From: CAYNOZ01 sp964398955
Lineage (GTDB): Archaea; Methanobacteriota_B; Thermococci; Thermococcales; CAYNOZ01
NCBI GenBank assembly: GCA_964398955.1
Contig: CAYNOZ010000069.1
Span: 1 to 7,560 of the forward strand
Direction of reading: 5' to 3'
DNA length: 7,560 bases
A model generated the notes under the pieces. It was not told the DNA's origin, made no database searches, and saw nothing but the letters and a program-made list of their open reading frames with translations. Of this stretch, positions 1 to 5,324 are shown piece after piece. A program made the translations under genes and the position numbers. The first letter of the stretch is position 1. Each line of letters opens with the position of its first letter.

Positions 1-122
1 GAATTTTCATGATTTCTCATCCAGGGAGGTTTTGAGTAAGCAGTTCCTGCGCTGAATGAAAGTACTAGGGTTGCTATAATTAAACTGGTTATTGAATACG
101 CTATTATACTTTTATAATTCAT
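1..122 (-). CDS. N-terminus of a secreted or membrane-anchored protein (partial, runs off left edge)
   Basis: Reading the minus strand from an ATG at 122-120 gives 40 complete codons with no stop to the window edge. The product begins MNYKSIIAYSITSLIIATLV and continues LSFSAGTAYSKPPWMRNHEN. This is a typical Sec signal peptide: a short positive start (K4), a hydrophobic core at about residues 5-22, then small residues (SAGTA) suiting cleavage near residue 27. A strong Shine-Dalgarno, AGGAGGAG, sits at about 129-136, six to eight bases before the ATG, which fixes the start. The mature part is too short to assign a family. The gene is divergent from the small membrane-protein gene at 507, with a dyad symmetry element between them at 251-267. 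Export is well supported; function is unknown. Confidence 0.75.
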   Translation of the reverse strand, partial: MNYKSIIAYSITSLIIATLVLSFSAGTAYSKPPWMRNHEN

Positions 123-127
123 TTTTT

Positions 128-136
128 ACTCCTCCT
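128..136 (-). promoter_or_regulatory. Shine-Dalgarno of the left-edge secreted protein
   Basis: On the minus strand these bases read AGGAGGAGT, complementary to the archaeal 16S rRNA 3' end. They lie just upstream of the ATG at 122 and are what identify this edge-truncated reading frame as a gene. Confidence 0.7.
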
Positions 137-250
137 ATGTAATTTTTAGAAAAGCATTAAATAATCAGATTGAATTACTATTTATCAGTAGTTGAGGCAG
201 AATAAGTACTTATTTGTACTCTTAAATTGTATTTAATATCATAAAATTAA

Positions 251-267
251 ATATGTTAGTAACATAT
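251..267. repeat. Perfect 17-bp dyad (8-bp arms, 1-bp centre), candidate operator
   Basis: ATATGTTA, a central G, then TAACATAT: both 8-base arms match exactly. A one-base centre cannot form an RNA hairpin loop, so a binding site for a dimeric regulator is more likely. It lies between the divergent genes at 122 (-) and 507 (+). Its regulator is not known. Such a dyad in AT-rich DNA could occasionally arise by chance. Confidence 0.5.
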
Positions 268-417
268 GGTTTAAACTAATTTTAACTTGTTTGATTCGAA
301 TAATTCTAATTTTTCCAGGATTGTTCTGATAAATTTTCATATTAGATTTAGAGAGGGTGGGATTGTCTATATTTTGGTTTAGATTTATGTTTATAGGGGT
401 TAATAGGGTTGGTAAAG

Positions 418-425
418 TTTATAAG
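418..425 (+). promoter_or_regulatory. TATA-like promoter element of the small membrane-protein gene
   Basis: TTTATAAG, preceded by the purine-rich GGTAAAG, resembles an archaeal TATA box with an upstream BRE. Transcription would start near 447, leaving about 60 nt of leader before the ATG at 507. A second AT-rich word nearer the gene (TTTAAATTT at about 480-488) is an alternative. Confidence 0.35.
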
Positions 426-506
426 TATTGTTTTGGTTTATTAGTTGGATGTTTTTGAGTTAGCTTGTAGGTTTTATCTTTAAATTTAGATAAGAGGATT
501 TAAATT

Positions 507-680
507 ATGGATCGTTTGAAGGTTTTGAAGTTTGGTTTTATGGCTGTTTTAGTAGTTGGTGCAGGTTATATTGGTATAAGAACTTCTTCTGTTATGAGTG
601 CTATGATTGGGATTTTTGTTTGGGCTTTATTGGTTGGTGCGCCTATAGCTGTTATCAAGGAAGTTGAGAAATCTCAGTGA
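507..680 (+). CDS. Small two-helix membrane protein (57 aa), unknown function
   Basis: The ATG at 507 opens a complete 57-residue frame ending in TGA at 678-680. The protein begins MDRLKVLKFGFMAVLVVGAG, continues YIGIRTSSVMSAMIGIFVWA and ends LLVGAPIAVIKEVEKSQ. Two hydrophobic stretches at about residues 9-23 and 29-50 are separated by a short polar turn (RTSS). The N-terminus is basic and the C-terminus charged, suggesting a membrane hairpin with both ends in the cytoplasm. GAGG at about 494-497 is an acceptable ribosome binding site, nine bases before the ATG. Codons end overwhelmingly in T or G, like the surrounding + strand. It stands alone between a divergent secreted-protein gene and the convergent partition operon, followed by a T-run at 769-775. 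No family was recognised; coding status rests on start, ribosome site, length and membrane pattern. Confidence 0.6.
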   Translation: MDRLKVLKFGFMAVLVVGAGYIGIRTSSVMSAMIGIFVWALLVGAPIAVIKEVEKSQ

Positions 681-775
681 GGTGACCTCCTAAGCTTACA
701 CATTTGGTCGGGAGGAAGTGGTTTTCTTAACTACTGGGAATATAATTACCTAGGAGTGTTTGTTAGAGTTTTTTT
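679..775 (+). terminator. Convergent spacer with hairpins and T-run terminator
   Basis: After the TGA at 680 the sequence is unusually GC-rich for this window. It contains a small dyad GAGGT/ACCTC at 679-689 and a CCTCC/GGAGG pair (686-690 with 711-715). A hairpin at 717-735 has AGTGGTT and AACTACT arms that pair over 7 bp with one G-U, around a 5-base loop. An imperfect hairpin follows at 736-751. Seven T follow at 769-775 and further T-runs at 782-791, fitting termination of the + strand transcript. No matching minus-strand T-run was seen for the partition operon. Confidence 0.4.
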
Positions 776-789
776 ATTAAGTTTTGTTT

Positions 790-1122
790 TTATTTGAATT
801 CTTTTTTGAATTCTTGTTCGTTTTCTAATATGTATTCTATTGCTTTGTTTTGTATGTCTCTTTTGAGGATTTTTTTGTTTGATCTTCTTTTTATTGAGTT
901 TTCGAGGTCTTCGAAGTTCCATTTGTTTGTTTTTTTTATGTAGAATGATTTTTCTCTGAATTCTTCGTTTTTTTCTTTTTTCTTATTTTCTTTTGTGTTT
1001 TCTTTCGTTGTTTTGTTTTTTTCTGTTTTTTCTTCTTTACTGTCTTCGGTTTCTTCTTTGTTTTTGGTTTTTTGTTTGAGTCTGTTTCCTACACTTCCTA
1101 GTCTGTCTTTAGGTGGTTTCAT
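790..1122 (-). CDS. Small ParA-partner protein with ribbon-helix-helix-like C-terminus
   Basis: This 110-residue protein follows parA with a four-base ATGA overlap, indicating translational coupling; GGAG at 1132-1135 is its ribosome binding site. It has three visible parts. A basic N-terminal peptide (MKPPKDRLGSVGNRLK) resembles the Lys/Arg tail that ParB-type partners use to stimulate ParA ATPase. Residues 17-57 are a low-complexity linker almost wholly of K, E, N and T. Residues 58-110 follow the ribbon-helix-helix pattern: a strand (SFYIKK, 59-64), helix A (about 68-80), a turn, and helix B (KRDIQNKAIEYILEN, about 87-101). From family knowledge such small partners bind centromere repeats and often repress their own operon. 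DNA-binding specificity is inference; the fold is a pattern judgement, not a database match. Codons end mostly in A or C. Confidence 0.6.
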   Translation of the reverse strand: MKPPKDRLGSVGNRLKQKTKNKEETEDSKEEKTEKNKTTKENTKENKKKEKNEEFREKSFYIKKTNKWNFEDLENSIKRRSNKKILKRDIQNKAIEYILENEQEFKKEFK

Positions 1123-1883
1123 TGTTTCAGCTCCTTACATATGTTTTTGAGTCTTGGGATCATGTCGTTGTCCGGGTTGTATTTGTATAGGGTTTGTCCG
1201 TTGCTGAATGCGTGTTCAAAGTCAACTCTTTTTTTAATGGGATCCATAACTAGATTTCCAAGATCCTCGTCTACAAGGTTTACTATTCTTTTTGATACAC
1301 TATCGTTATGGACTAAGTTCGGTATTACTCCTGAAACTACTATATTTGTATCAAAGAAATCTTCTAGTTCATCAATTTCATCTAATAATTTATTTATAGG
1401 TCTAATACTAGCGTCACTTGCTTTAATAGGTACAACAACTTTTCTTGAAGCCATTAGTGCTAGATCCGTAGTTGGATTAATGGAAGGTTGTGAATCTATA
1501 ATAACAAAATCATGATCTAAGTAATGGAGCGCCTTATGCAAGTTGTTTAATTCCTCAGATTTATCGTATAACTCATAGTTTAGGGACCAAAGATCTTCAT
1601 GAGATGGAATTAACTTAGTTTTTTCATCAGTATTAATGACTAAATCATTAATTTCCTCATAATCTACTTCTTTTAAAATTATATCAGAAATGCTTTTTTC
1701 ACTAGTATAATTATTATCTAGTAAGTTAAAGTACTCAGTTGCTGTACCCTGTGGATCCAGATCAATTAAAACAACATCTTCTCCTTCACGGGCGATTCCT
1801 TCAGCAATATGAACAGCTAATGTTGTCTTACCAACTCCTCCCTTATGATTTAAAATTGAAAAAGATTCCAAATTAATCCCCAA
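1119..1883 (-). CDS. parA: ParA/Soj-family partition ATPase
   Basis: The 254-residue product is a compact ParA/MinD-superfamily ATPase that lacks the N-terminal helix-turn-helix of P1-type ParA. The deviant Walker A is KGGVGKTT at residues 14-21, with the signature Lys14. Walker A' is IDLDPQG (40-46), and the Walker B region is FVIIDSQPS (126-134), followed by the conserved VPIKA (151-155). Such proteins bind DNA non-specifically as ATP dimers and, with a ParB-like partner, move or position plasmids, chromosomes or other cargo. The partner is the overlapping downstream gene. The start is uncertain: no ATG is in frame after the TAG at 1896-1898. TTG at 1883 or TTG at 1871 are the options, and the second gives the family-typical MESFSILNHKGGVGKTT with a weak GGGGAT upstream. 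The TATA element predicts transcription near 1882, so the leader is absent or very short. Confidence 0.93.
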   Translation of the reverse strand: MGINLESFSILNHKGGVGKTTLAVHIAEGIAREGEDVVLIDLDPQGTATEYFNLLDNNYTSEKSISDIILKEVDYEEINDLVINTDEKTKLIPSHEDLWSLNYELYDKSEELNNLHKALHYLDHDFVIIDSQPSINPTTDLALMASRKVVVPIKASDASIRPINKLLDEIDELEDFFDTNIVVSGVIPNLVHNDSVSKRIVNLVDEDLGNLVMDPIKKRVDFEHAFSNGQTLYKYNPDNDMIPRLKNICKELKQ

Positions 1884-1903
1884 TTCAAAAGCAATCTACA
1901 ATC

Positions 1904-1919
1904 ATATATATTTTTCCGA
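1904..1919 (-). promoter_or_regulatory. parA promoter (BRE plus TATA box)
   Basis: The minus strand reads TCGGAAAAATATATAT, a BRE-like GGAAA directly joined to an AATATATAT TATA box. The centre near 1908 predicts a start at about 1882, next to the TTG candidates at 1883 and 1871. The BRE half overlaps a CGGAAAAA inverted repeat, so a bound regulator could block transcription factor B. Confidence 0.55.
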
Positions 1920-1953
1920 AATACCCAAATATCTAAATGCGGAAAAACGGAAA
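1911..1953. repeat. CGGAAA repeat cluster, candidate parA operator or centromere
   Basis: TTTTTCCG at 1911-1918 is an exact inverted copy of CGGAAAAA at 1940-1947, separated by 21 bp. A further direct copy, CGGAAA, follows at once at 1948-1953, giving tandem units eight bases apart. Ribbon-helix-helix partition proteins are known to bind short tandem or inverted repeats next to their operon. That this cluster is such a site is inference from position and repetition. Confidence 0.45.
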
Positions 1954-2068
1954 TTTAGTAAAACTAAAAATATAAAAAATATCAATCAGAAAGAGACAAA
2001 AAAATCTTAAACAAAAAAATTACCACCAAAAATACCTTAAAACTAATAAAAATATACTAATTCAATAA

Positions 2069-2076
2069 TTATAAAT
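2069..2076 (+). promoter_or_regulatory. TATA-like element upstream of the alcohol dehydrogenase
   Basis: TTATAAAT lies about 80 bp before the ATG at 2153, which would give a leader of about 55 nt. The whole region is so AT-rich that other positions are possible. Confidence 0.25.
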
Positions 2077-2152
2077 GAACAAAAAATTTTAATAATTTCT
2101 AAATCATTAATCCAAGAAAGAAGAGGAAGATACCTAATTTTGGAGATAAATT

Positions 2153-3316
2153 ATGTATAATGTCAAGCAAGATTTTGGTTTTGAGTTACCAACTAAAATC
2201 GAATTTGGTATAGGTTCAATTGAAAAACTTAAAAATGAATTAAGAGATTTAAAAGCAGACAATGTTCTAATAGTAACTGATAAAGGAGTCTCAGAGGCTG
2301 GAATTGTAGATAAAATTGTAAGAGTTATTAATGATACAAATATTAATTATGATGTTTACGATGAGGTAGAACCTAATCCGAAAGATTACAACGTAGAAGA
2401 AGGAGCAGAAAAAGCCGAAGAAATTGAAGCAGATGCATTAATTGGATTAGGAGGTGGAAGTTCAATTGATTGCGCTAAATCTATTGGAGTACTGTTAAGC
2501 CATCACAAAGATCAAATAAAGAATTATGAAGGAAAATCAAGCATTAATAATAGAATCACACCTCTCATTACAATCCCTACTACAGCTGGAACTGGAAGCG
2601 AAGTCACATTTTCATCAGTAATAACTGACACAGAAAATAATTACAAAATGACAATAAAAGACCCGTTAATTGCTCCTAAATTAGCACTCATGGATCCAGA
2701 ATTAACGAAAACCTTACCACCTGAAGTAACAGCTTCAACCGGAGTTGATGCTTTAACACACGCAATTGAAGGATACACATGTAATCAAGCTGAACCACTT
2801 AGTGATGCAGCAGCCTTATACTCAATTGAACTAATTAATGAATACCTTAGAACAGCATACTGTGAAGTAAATAACGTAGAAGCAAGATCTGGAATGCTTT
2901 TAGGAAGCTTACTAGGAGGAATAGCATTTAGTCATTCTGATGTAGCGTCCGTACATGCAATGGCAGAATCATTAGGAGGACTTTATGACGCACCACATGG
3001 AGTATGTAACTCAGTTCTACTTCCATACGTAATGGAATACAACATGGACTATGCAAAAGAAAGATACGCTAGAATAGGAAAAATAATGAACGCAGAATTT
3101 CAAACCAATGAAGAAGGAGCAAAAAAAGCCGTACAAAAAGTAAAAAAATTAACAAAAGACCTAAACCTTCCAAAATTTTCAGAAATCGGAAAAAAAGAAA
3201 AAAACCTAGAAAAACTATCAAAAATGGCAGCAAAAAACATATCAACCGAAAGCAACCCCCGACCTATGACCCAGAAAGACTACCTAAAAGTATTCAAAAA
3301 AGCAACAAAAAATTAA
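2153..3316 (+). CDS. Iron-containing (group III) alcohol dehydrogenase
   Basis: At 387 residues this matches the usual length of Fe-ADH enzymes, cytoplasmic NAD(P)-dependent oxidoreductases that interconvert alcohols and aldehydes or ketones. The N-terminal nucleotide-binding half has the signature GLGGGSSIDCAKS at 98-110 and ends with IPTTAGTGSE at 141-150. The C-terminal helical half carries the four expected metal ligands: Asp199 and His203 (VDALTHAIEG), His268 (VHAMAE) and His282 (APHGVCN). All ligands are present, so the enzyme should be active. Substrate (propanediol, butanol, lactaldehyde or other) cannot be read from sequence. GGAGAT at 2142-2147 supports the ATG at 2153. The M20 amidohydrolase follows 55 bp downstream on the same strand and may be co-transcribed. 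The last 250 bp use almost only A- or C-ending codons, in contrast to the kinase gene downstream. Confidence 0.93.
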   Translation: MYNVKQDFGFELPTKIEFGIGSIEKLKNELRDLKADNVLIVTDKGVSEAGIVDKIVRVINDTNINYDVYDEVEPNPKDYNVEEGAEKAEEIEADALIGLGGGSSIDCAKSIGVLLSHHKDQIKNYEGKSSINNRITPLITIPTTAGTGSEVTFSSVITDTENNYKMTIKDPLIAPKLALMDPELTKTLPPEVTASTGVDALTHAIEGYTCNQAEPLSDAAALYSIELINEYLRTAYCEVNNVEARSGMLLGSLLGGIAFSHSDVASVHAMAESLGGLYDAPHGVCNSVLLPYVMEYNMDYAKERYARIGKIMNAEFQTNEEGAKKAVQKVKKLTKDLNLPKFSEIGKKEKNLEKLSKMAAKNISTESNPRPMTQKDYLKVFKKATKN

Positions 3317-3371
3317 AAATTAGCATTTGAACTACTAAATACAACTGAAAATCATAAAATGGGTAAAATAC

Positions 3372-4637
3372 ATGAAAAACAAATACAGAAAAATAAATAA
3401 ATTAACGGAAGAATTTAAAGAAGAAATAAAAGATATAAGAAGAGAAATACATAGAAAACCTGAATTAAGTTGTCAAGAATATCAAACCTCCAAATACATT
3501 CAACAGAAACTAGATCAAATCGGCATCAAAAACAAAATTATTGGAGATCTTAAAAGAACAGAAAGAGAATTAGAAGAATCAAATTATGAAGATTTGGAAT
3601 TAAAGAGACCAACAGGGGTTATCGGTAAAATTGGGAATGAAAATGAACAAAAAAAGACAGTAATACTTAGAGCTGATATTGATGCCCTACCAATATCTGA
3701 GTCAAAAGAAGAAAATCATTATCCATCTAGAAAAGGATTTGAATCGGTTAACGAGGGATTAATGCATGCTTGCGGTCATGATGCCCATACTGCTATGTTA
3801 TTGGGTGGAGCTAAAATATTAAAAGAATTTTCTAACGAGATTGATGGTTGTATCAAGTTACTGTTTCAACCTGCGGAAGAGATAGGGGTTGGAGCTAAGT
3901 CTATGATCAGTTCAGGAGTTCTTGAGGATGCAAGTACTATTTTTGGGATGCATGTTTTCCCAGAGTTAGAATCAGGGAAAATTATGGTGAATGATGACTA
4001 TATGATGGCTGCTGATGATATGTTGAAGATGAAGGTTAAAGGTGGAGGAGGACATGGTTCTACTCCTCATGAGACGATGGATCCTATTTTTACAGCAATT
4101 CAAATAATCGATCAGATCTATAAGTCTTTAGATAGGGATTTTGATACTAGAGAACCTATAGTATTCACTATTACTAAATTTAGTGGTGGTAATACCTGGA
4201 ATGTAATTCCAAATGAAGTTGAGTTAGAGGGAACGATTAGAACATTTGACAAAAAAGTAAGAAAGAAAGTTATCAACGAAATCAAGAATATTGGGGTTAC
4301 GATTTCTAAATTACATAATCAAGAGTTTAGATTTAGAACCAAGTATTTAGATCCTCCTTTGAAGAATTCTGATGATGAAGTTATGATGGTTCGAGATGTT
4401 GGTAACAATTTGATTGGCAAGGAAAGGGTGGTATCTGGGCCACCAAGTTTGATTGCTGAAGATTTTGCTTTTTACTTGGATAGGATTCCTGGAGTTTTTG
4501 TATTTTTAGGTACTAAAAATCGAGATAAAGGTGTATATGAGCCTTTACATAGTTCTAGATTTGATGTTGATGAATCTATTCTTTCGGTGGGTTCTAAAAT
4601 GCACGCAGGTTTTGCTATTGAATATCTAAATGATTAG
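3372..4637 (+). CDS. M20D-family amidohydrolase / metallocarboxypeptidase
   Basis: The 421-residue product belongs to peptidase family M20, subfamily D (hippurate hydrolase, IAA-amino-acid hydrolase and AbgB type), two-metal cytoplasmic enzymes that cleave N-acyl amino acids. In order: RREIHRKPEL (23-32), VILRADIDALP (97-107), the metal motif HACGHDAHT with Cys134 and His136 (132-140), FQPAEE with the catalytic Glu169 and ligand Glu170, GMHVFPE with His194, the dimerisation-domain GGGGHGSTPH (224-233), NVIPNEVELEGTIR (277-290), GPPSLIAEDFAFY (356-368) and the last ligand His393 in PLHSSRFDVDE. All five ligands are present. Between the first domain strands there is an extra acidic/basic stretch of about 20 residues (60-80) not usual in the family. 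The start at 3372 has no good ribosome site, which would fit coupling to the preceding gene or a leaderless message. Substrate unknown. Confidence 0.92.
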   Translation: MKNKYRKINKLTEEFKEEIKDIRREIHRKPELSCQEYQTSKYIQQKLDQIGIKNKIIGDLKRTERELEESNYEDLELKRPTGVIGKIGNENEQKKTVILRADIDALPISESKEENHYPSRKGFESVNEGLMHACGHDAHTAMLLGGAKILKEFSNEIDGCIKLLFQPAEEIGVGAKSMISSGVLEDASTIFGMHVFPELESGKIMVNDDYMMAADDMLKMKVKGGGGHGSTPHETMDPIFTAIQIIDQIYKSLDRDFDTREPIVFTITKFSGGNTWNVIPNEVELEGTIRTFDKKVRKKVINEIKNIGVTISKLHNQEFRFRTKYLDPPLKNSDDEVMMVRDVGNNLIGKERVVSGPPSLIAEDFAFYLDRIPGVFVFLGTKNRDKGVYEPLHSSRFDVDESILSVGSKMHAGFAIEYLND

Positions 4638-4645
4638 AATCACTT

Positions 4646-5149
4646 TTAATCTATTATTTCTTCTTTTTTGTCTAGGAAAGCTTTGTGAAGATCGTCACCA
4701 TACCCTACGAAGATCACTTTTTCAAGTTTTTCACTATTGAATCTTTTAGTTGCTTTCATCATTTCTTCTGCTGCTTCTATTGAATTTATTCCTCCTACAC
4801 CAGTTCCAAGCCCGGGAACAGCTATTTCTTCAATTTTATTTTCTTCTGCACAGTTAAGAATGGCTTTCATTGCTAATCTTGCGTTTTTAGGTGGTACTGA
4901 CTGAGCTGGTTTTTCCATAGTGGGGGCATGTATCACAAACTTGCTTGGAAGATCTCCTGCAGTTGTGATAATGGCTTCACCTACTTTTACTGGAGCCTTC
5001 TTTTTAGCTTCTGATTCTATTACTCTACCTCCTTTATCCTTGATAATTCCAGCTAATCCACCTCCCATAATCAAATTGGAGTTTGCAGGATTAACAATGG
5101 CCTTGGTATTCAAGTTTGTTATATCTTCCTGAATTATTTCAATATCCAT
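4646..5149 (-). CDS. Macro-domain (ADP-ribose-binding) protein
   Basis: The 167-residue protein is a single macro domain, a fold that binds ADP-ribose and often removes it from proteins or deacetylates O-acetyl-ADP-ribose. Visible elements are EDITNL (8-13), the NPAN strand end (20-23), the first phosphate-binding loop MGGGLAGII (28-36), an APTMEKP segment (75-81) and the second loop GLGTGVGG (113-120). The frame extends upstream to an ATG at 5209, but the start at 5149 is preferred. AGAGGTG at 5159-5165 sits nine bases upstream, the domain begins there (MDIEIIQEDI), and the extra 20 residues match nothing typical of the fold. The gene converges on the amidohydrolase with eight bases between the stops and is divergent from the kinase. 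Whether it is a hydrolase or only a reader is not determinable here; the physiological partner is unknown. Confidence 0.88.
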   Translation of the reverse strand: MDIEIIQEDITNLNTKAIVNPANSNLIMGGGLAGIIKDKGGRVIESEAKKKAPVKVGEAIITTAGDLPSKFVIHAPTMEKPAQSVPPKNARLAMKAILNCAEENKIEEIAVPGLGTGVGGINSIEAAEEMMKATKRFNSEKLEKVIFVGYGDDLHKAFLDKKEEIID

Positions 5150-5158
5150 TAATATCAA

Positions 5159-5165
5159 CACCTCT
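5159..5165 (-). promoter_or_regulatory. Shine-Dalgarno deciding the macro-domain start
   Basis: The minus strand reads AGAGGTG, nine bases before the ATG at 5149-5147. No comparable site precedes the upstream ATG at 5209, so the shorter protein is favoured. Confidence 0.65.
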
Positions 5166-5214
5166 AGGATGTGGCTTGATTTCTTTGAATTTTTTACTAA
5201 TTGTTCCATTATTT

Positions 5215-5230
5215 AACTTAAATTTTTGGT
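5215..5230 (-). promoter_or_regulatory. Likely promoter of the macro-domain gene
   Basis: The minus strand reads ACCAAAAATTTAAGTT, a BRE-like CCAAAAA followed by a TTTAAG TATA-like word. Transcription would start near 5193, giving about 45 nt of leader before the ATG at 5149. It lies about 50 bp from the oppositely directed TATA box of the kinase. Confidence 0.35.
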
Positions 5231-5265
5231 GCAATTAATTTATTCAAAATGCTTTTTAGTTGGGA

Positions 5266-5274
5266 TAAATATAT
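5266..5274 (+). promoter_or_regulatory. Likely TATA box of the histidine kinase gene
   Basis: TAAATATAT preceded by GGGA. Its centre near 5270 predicts transcription from about 5296, roughly 29 nt before the ATG at 5325. It falls inside the longer open frame that begins with TTG at 5226, which argues that the longer frame is not the gene start. Confidence 0.45.
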
Positions 5275-5324
5275 GGGATTGTGATATTAGATTTTTGGTT
5301 TTTGATGTTGGCGGTGTGGGGCTT

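Larger units (their letters stand above)
123..506. other. Intergenic region between divergent genes
   Basis: This 384-bp stretch holds no convincing gene. From left to right it contains the ribosome binding site of the minus-strand secreted protein, an AT-rich stretch with several TATA-like words, a perfect 17-bp dyad at 251-267, two 8-bp palindromes (GTTTAAAC at 269-276, ATTCGAAT at 294-301), and a G/T-rich segment from about 350 with short G tracts at 355-361, 396-399 and 406-408. A TATA-like element at 418-425 precedes the small membrane-protein gene. Reading frames of 23 codons (387-458, +) and 33 codons (239-340, -) have no ribosome binding site and were not called. Confidence 0.6.
1884..2152. 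other. Divergent intergenic region (parA / alcohol dehydrogenase)
   Basis: This 269-bp, extremely AT-rich region carries the parA promoter and CGGAAA repeats at its left end. From about 1950 the + strand becomes dominated by A and C. A TATA-like TTATAAAT at 2069-2076 and the GGAGAT ribosome site at 2142-2147 serve the dehydrogenase gene. No reading frame of useful length was seen. Confidence 0.6.

Noticed and set aside
288..306. T-arm-like TTGATTCGAAT suggesting a tRNA
   Set aside because: No matching acceptor, D or anticodon stems were found around it; it is an 8-bp palindrome in AT-rich DNA.
239..340. Minus-strand 33-codon frame
   Set aside because: No ribosome binding site, no recognisable pattern, and it overlaps the palindrome cluster.
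355..408. Four short G tracts as a possible G-quadruplex
   Set aside because: Loops of 1, about 34 and 6 bases do not fit a canonical quadruplex.
387..458. Plus-strand 23-codon frame
   Set aside because: No ribosome binding site and it spans the likely TATA element of the gene at 507.
679..760. C/D box small RNA
   Set aside because: No proper RUGAUGA and CUGA box pair was found.
1141..1515. Plus-strand open frame of 124 codons
   Set aside because: It lies wholly opposite parA, whose motifs are unmistakable, and its product has no recognisable pattern.
4920..5132. Plus-strand open frame of 70 codons
   Set aside because: It is the antisense shadow of the macro-domain gene.
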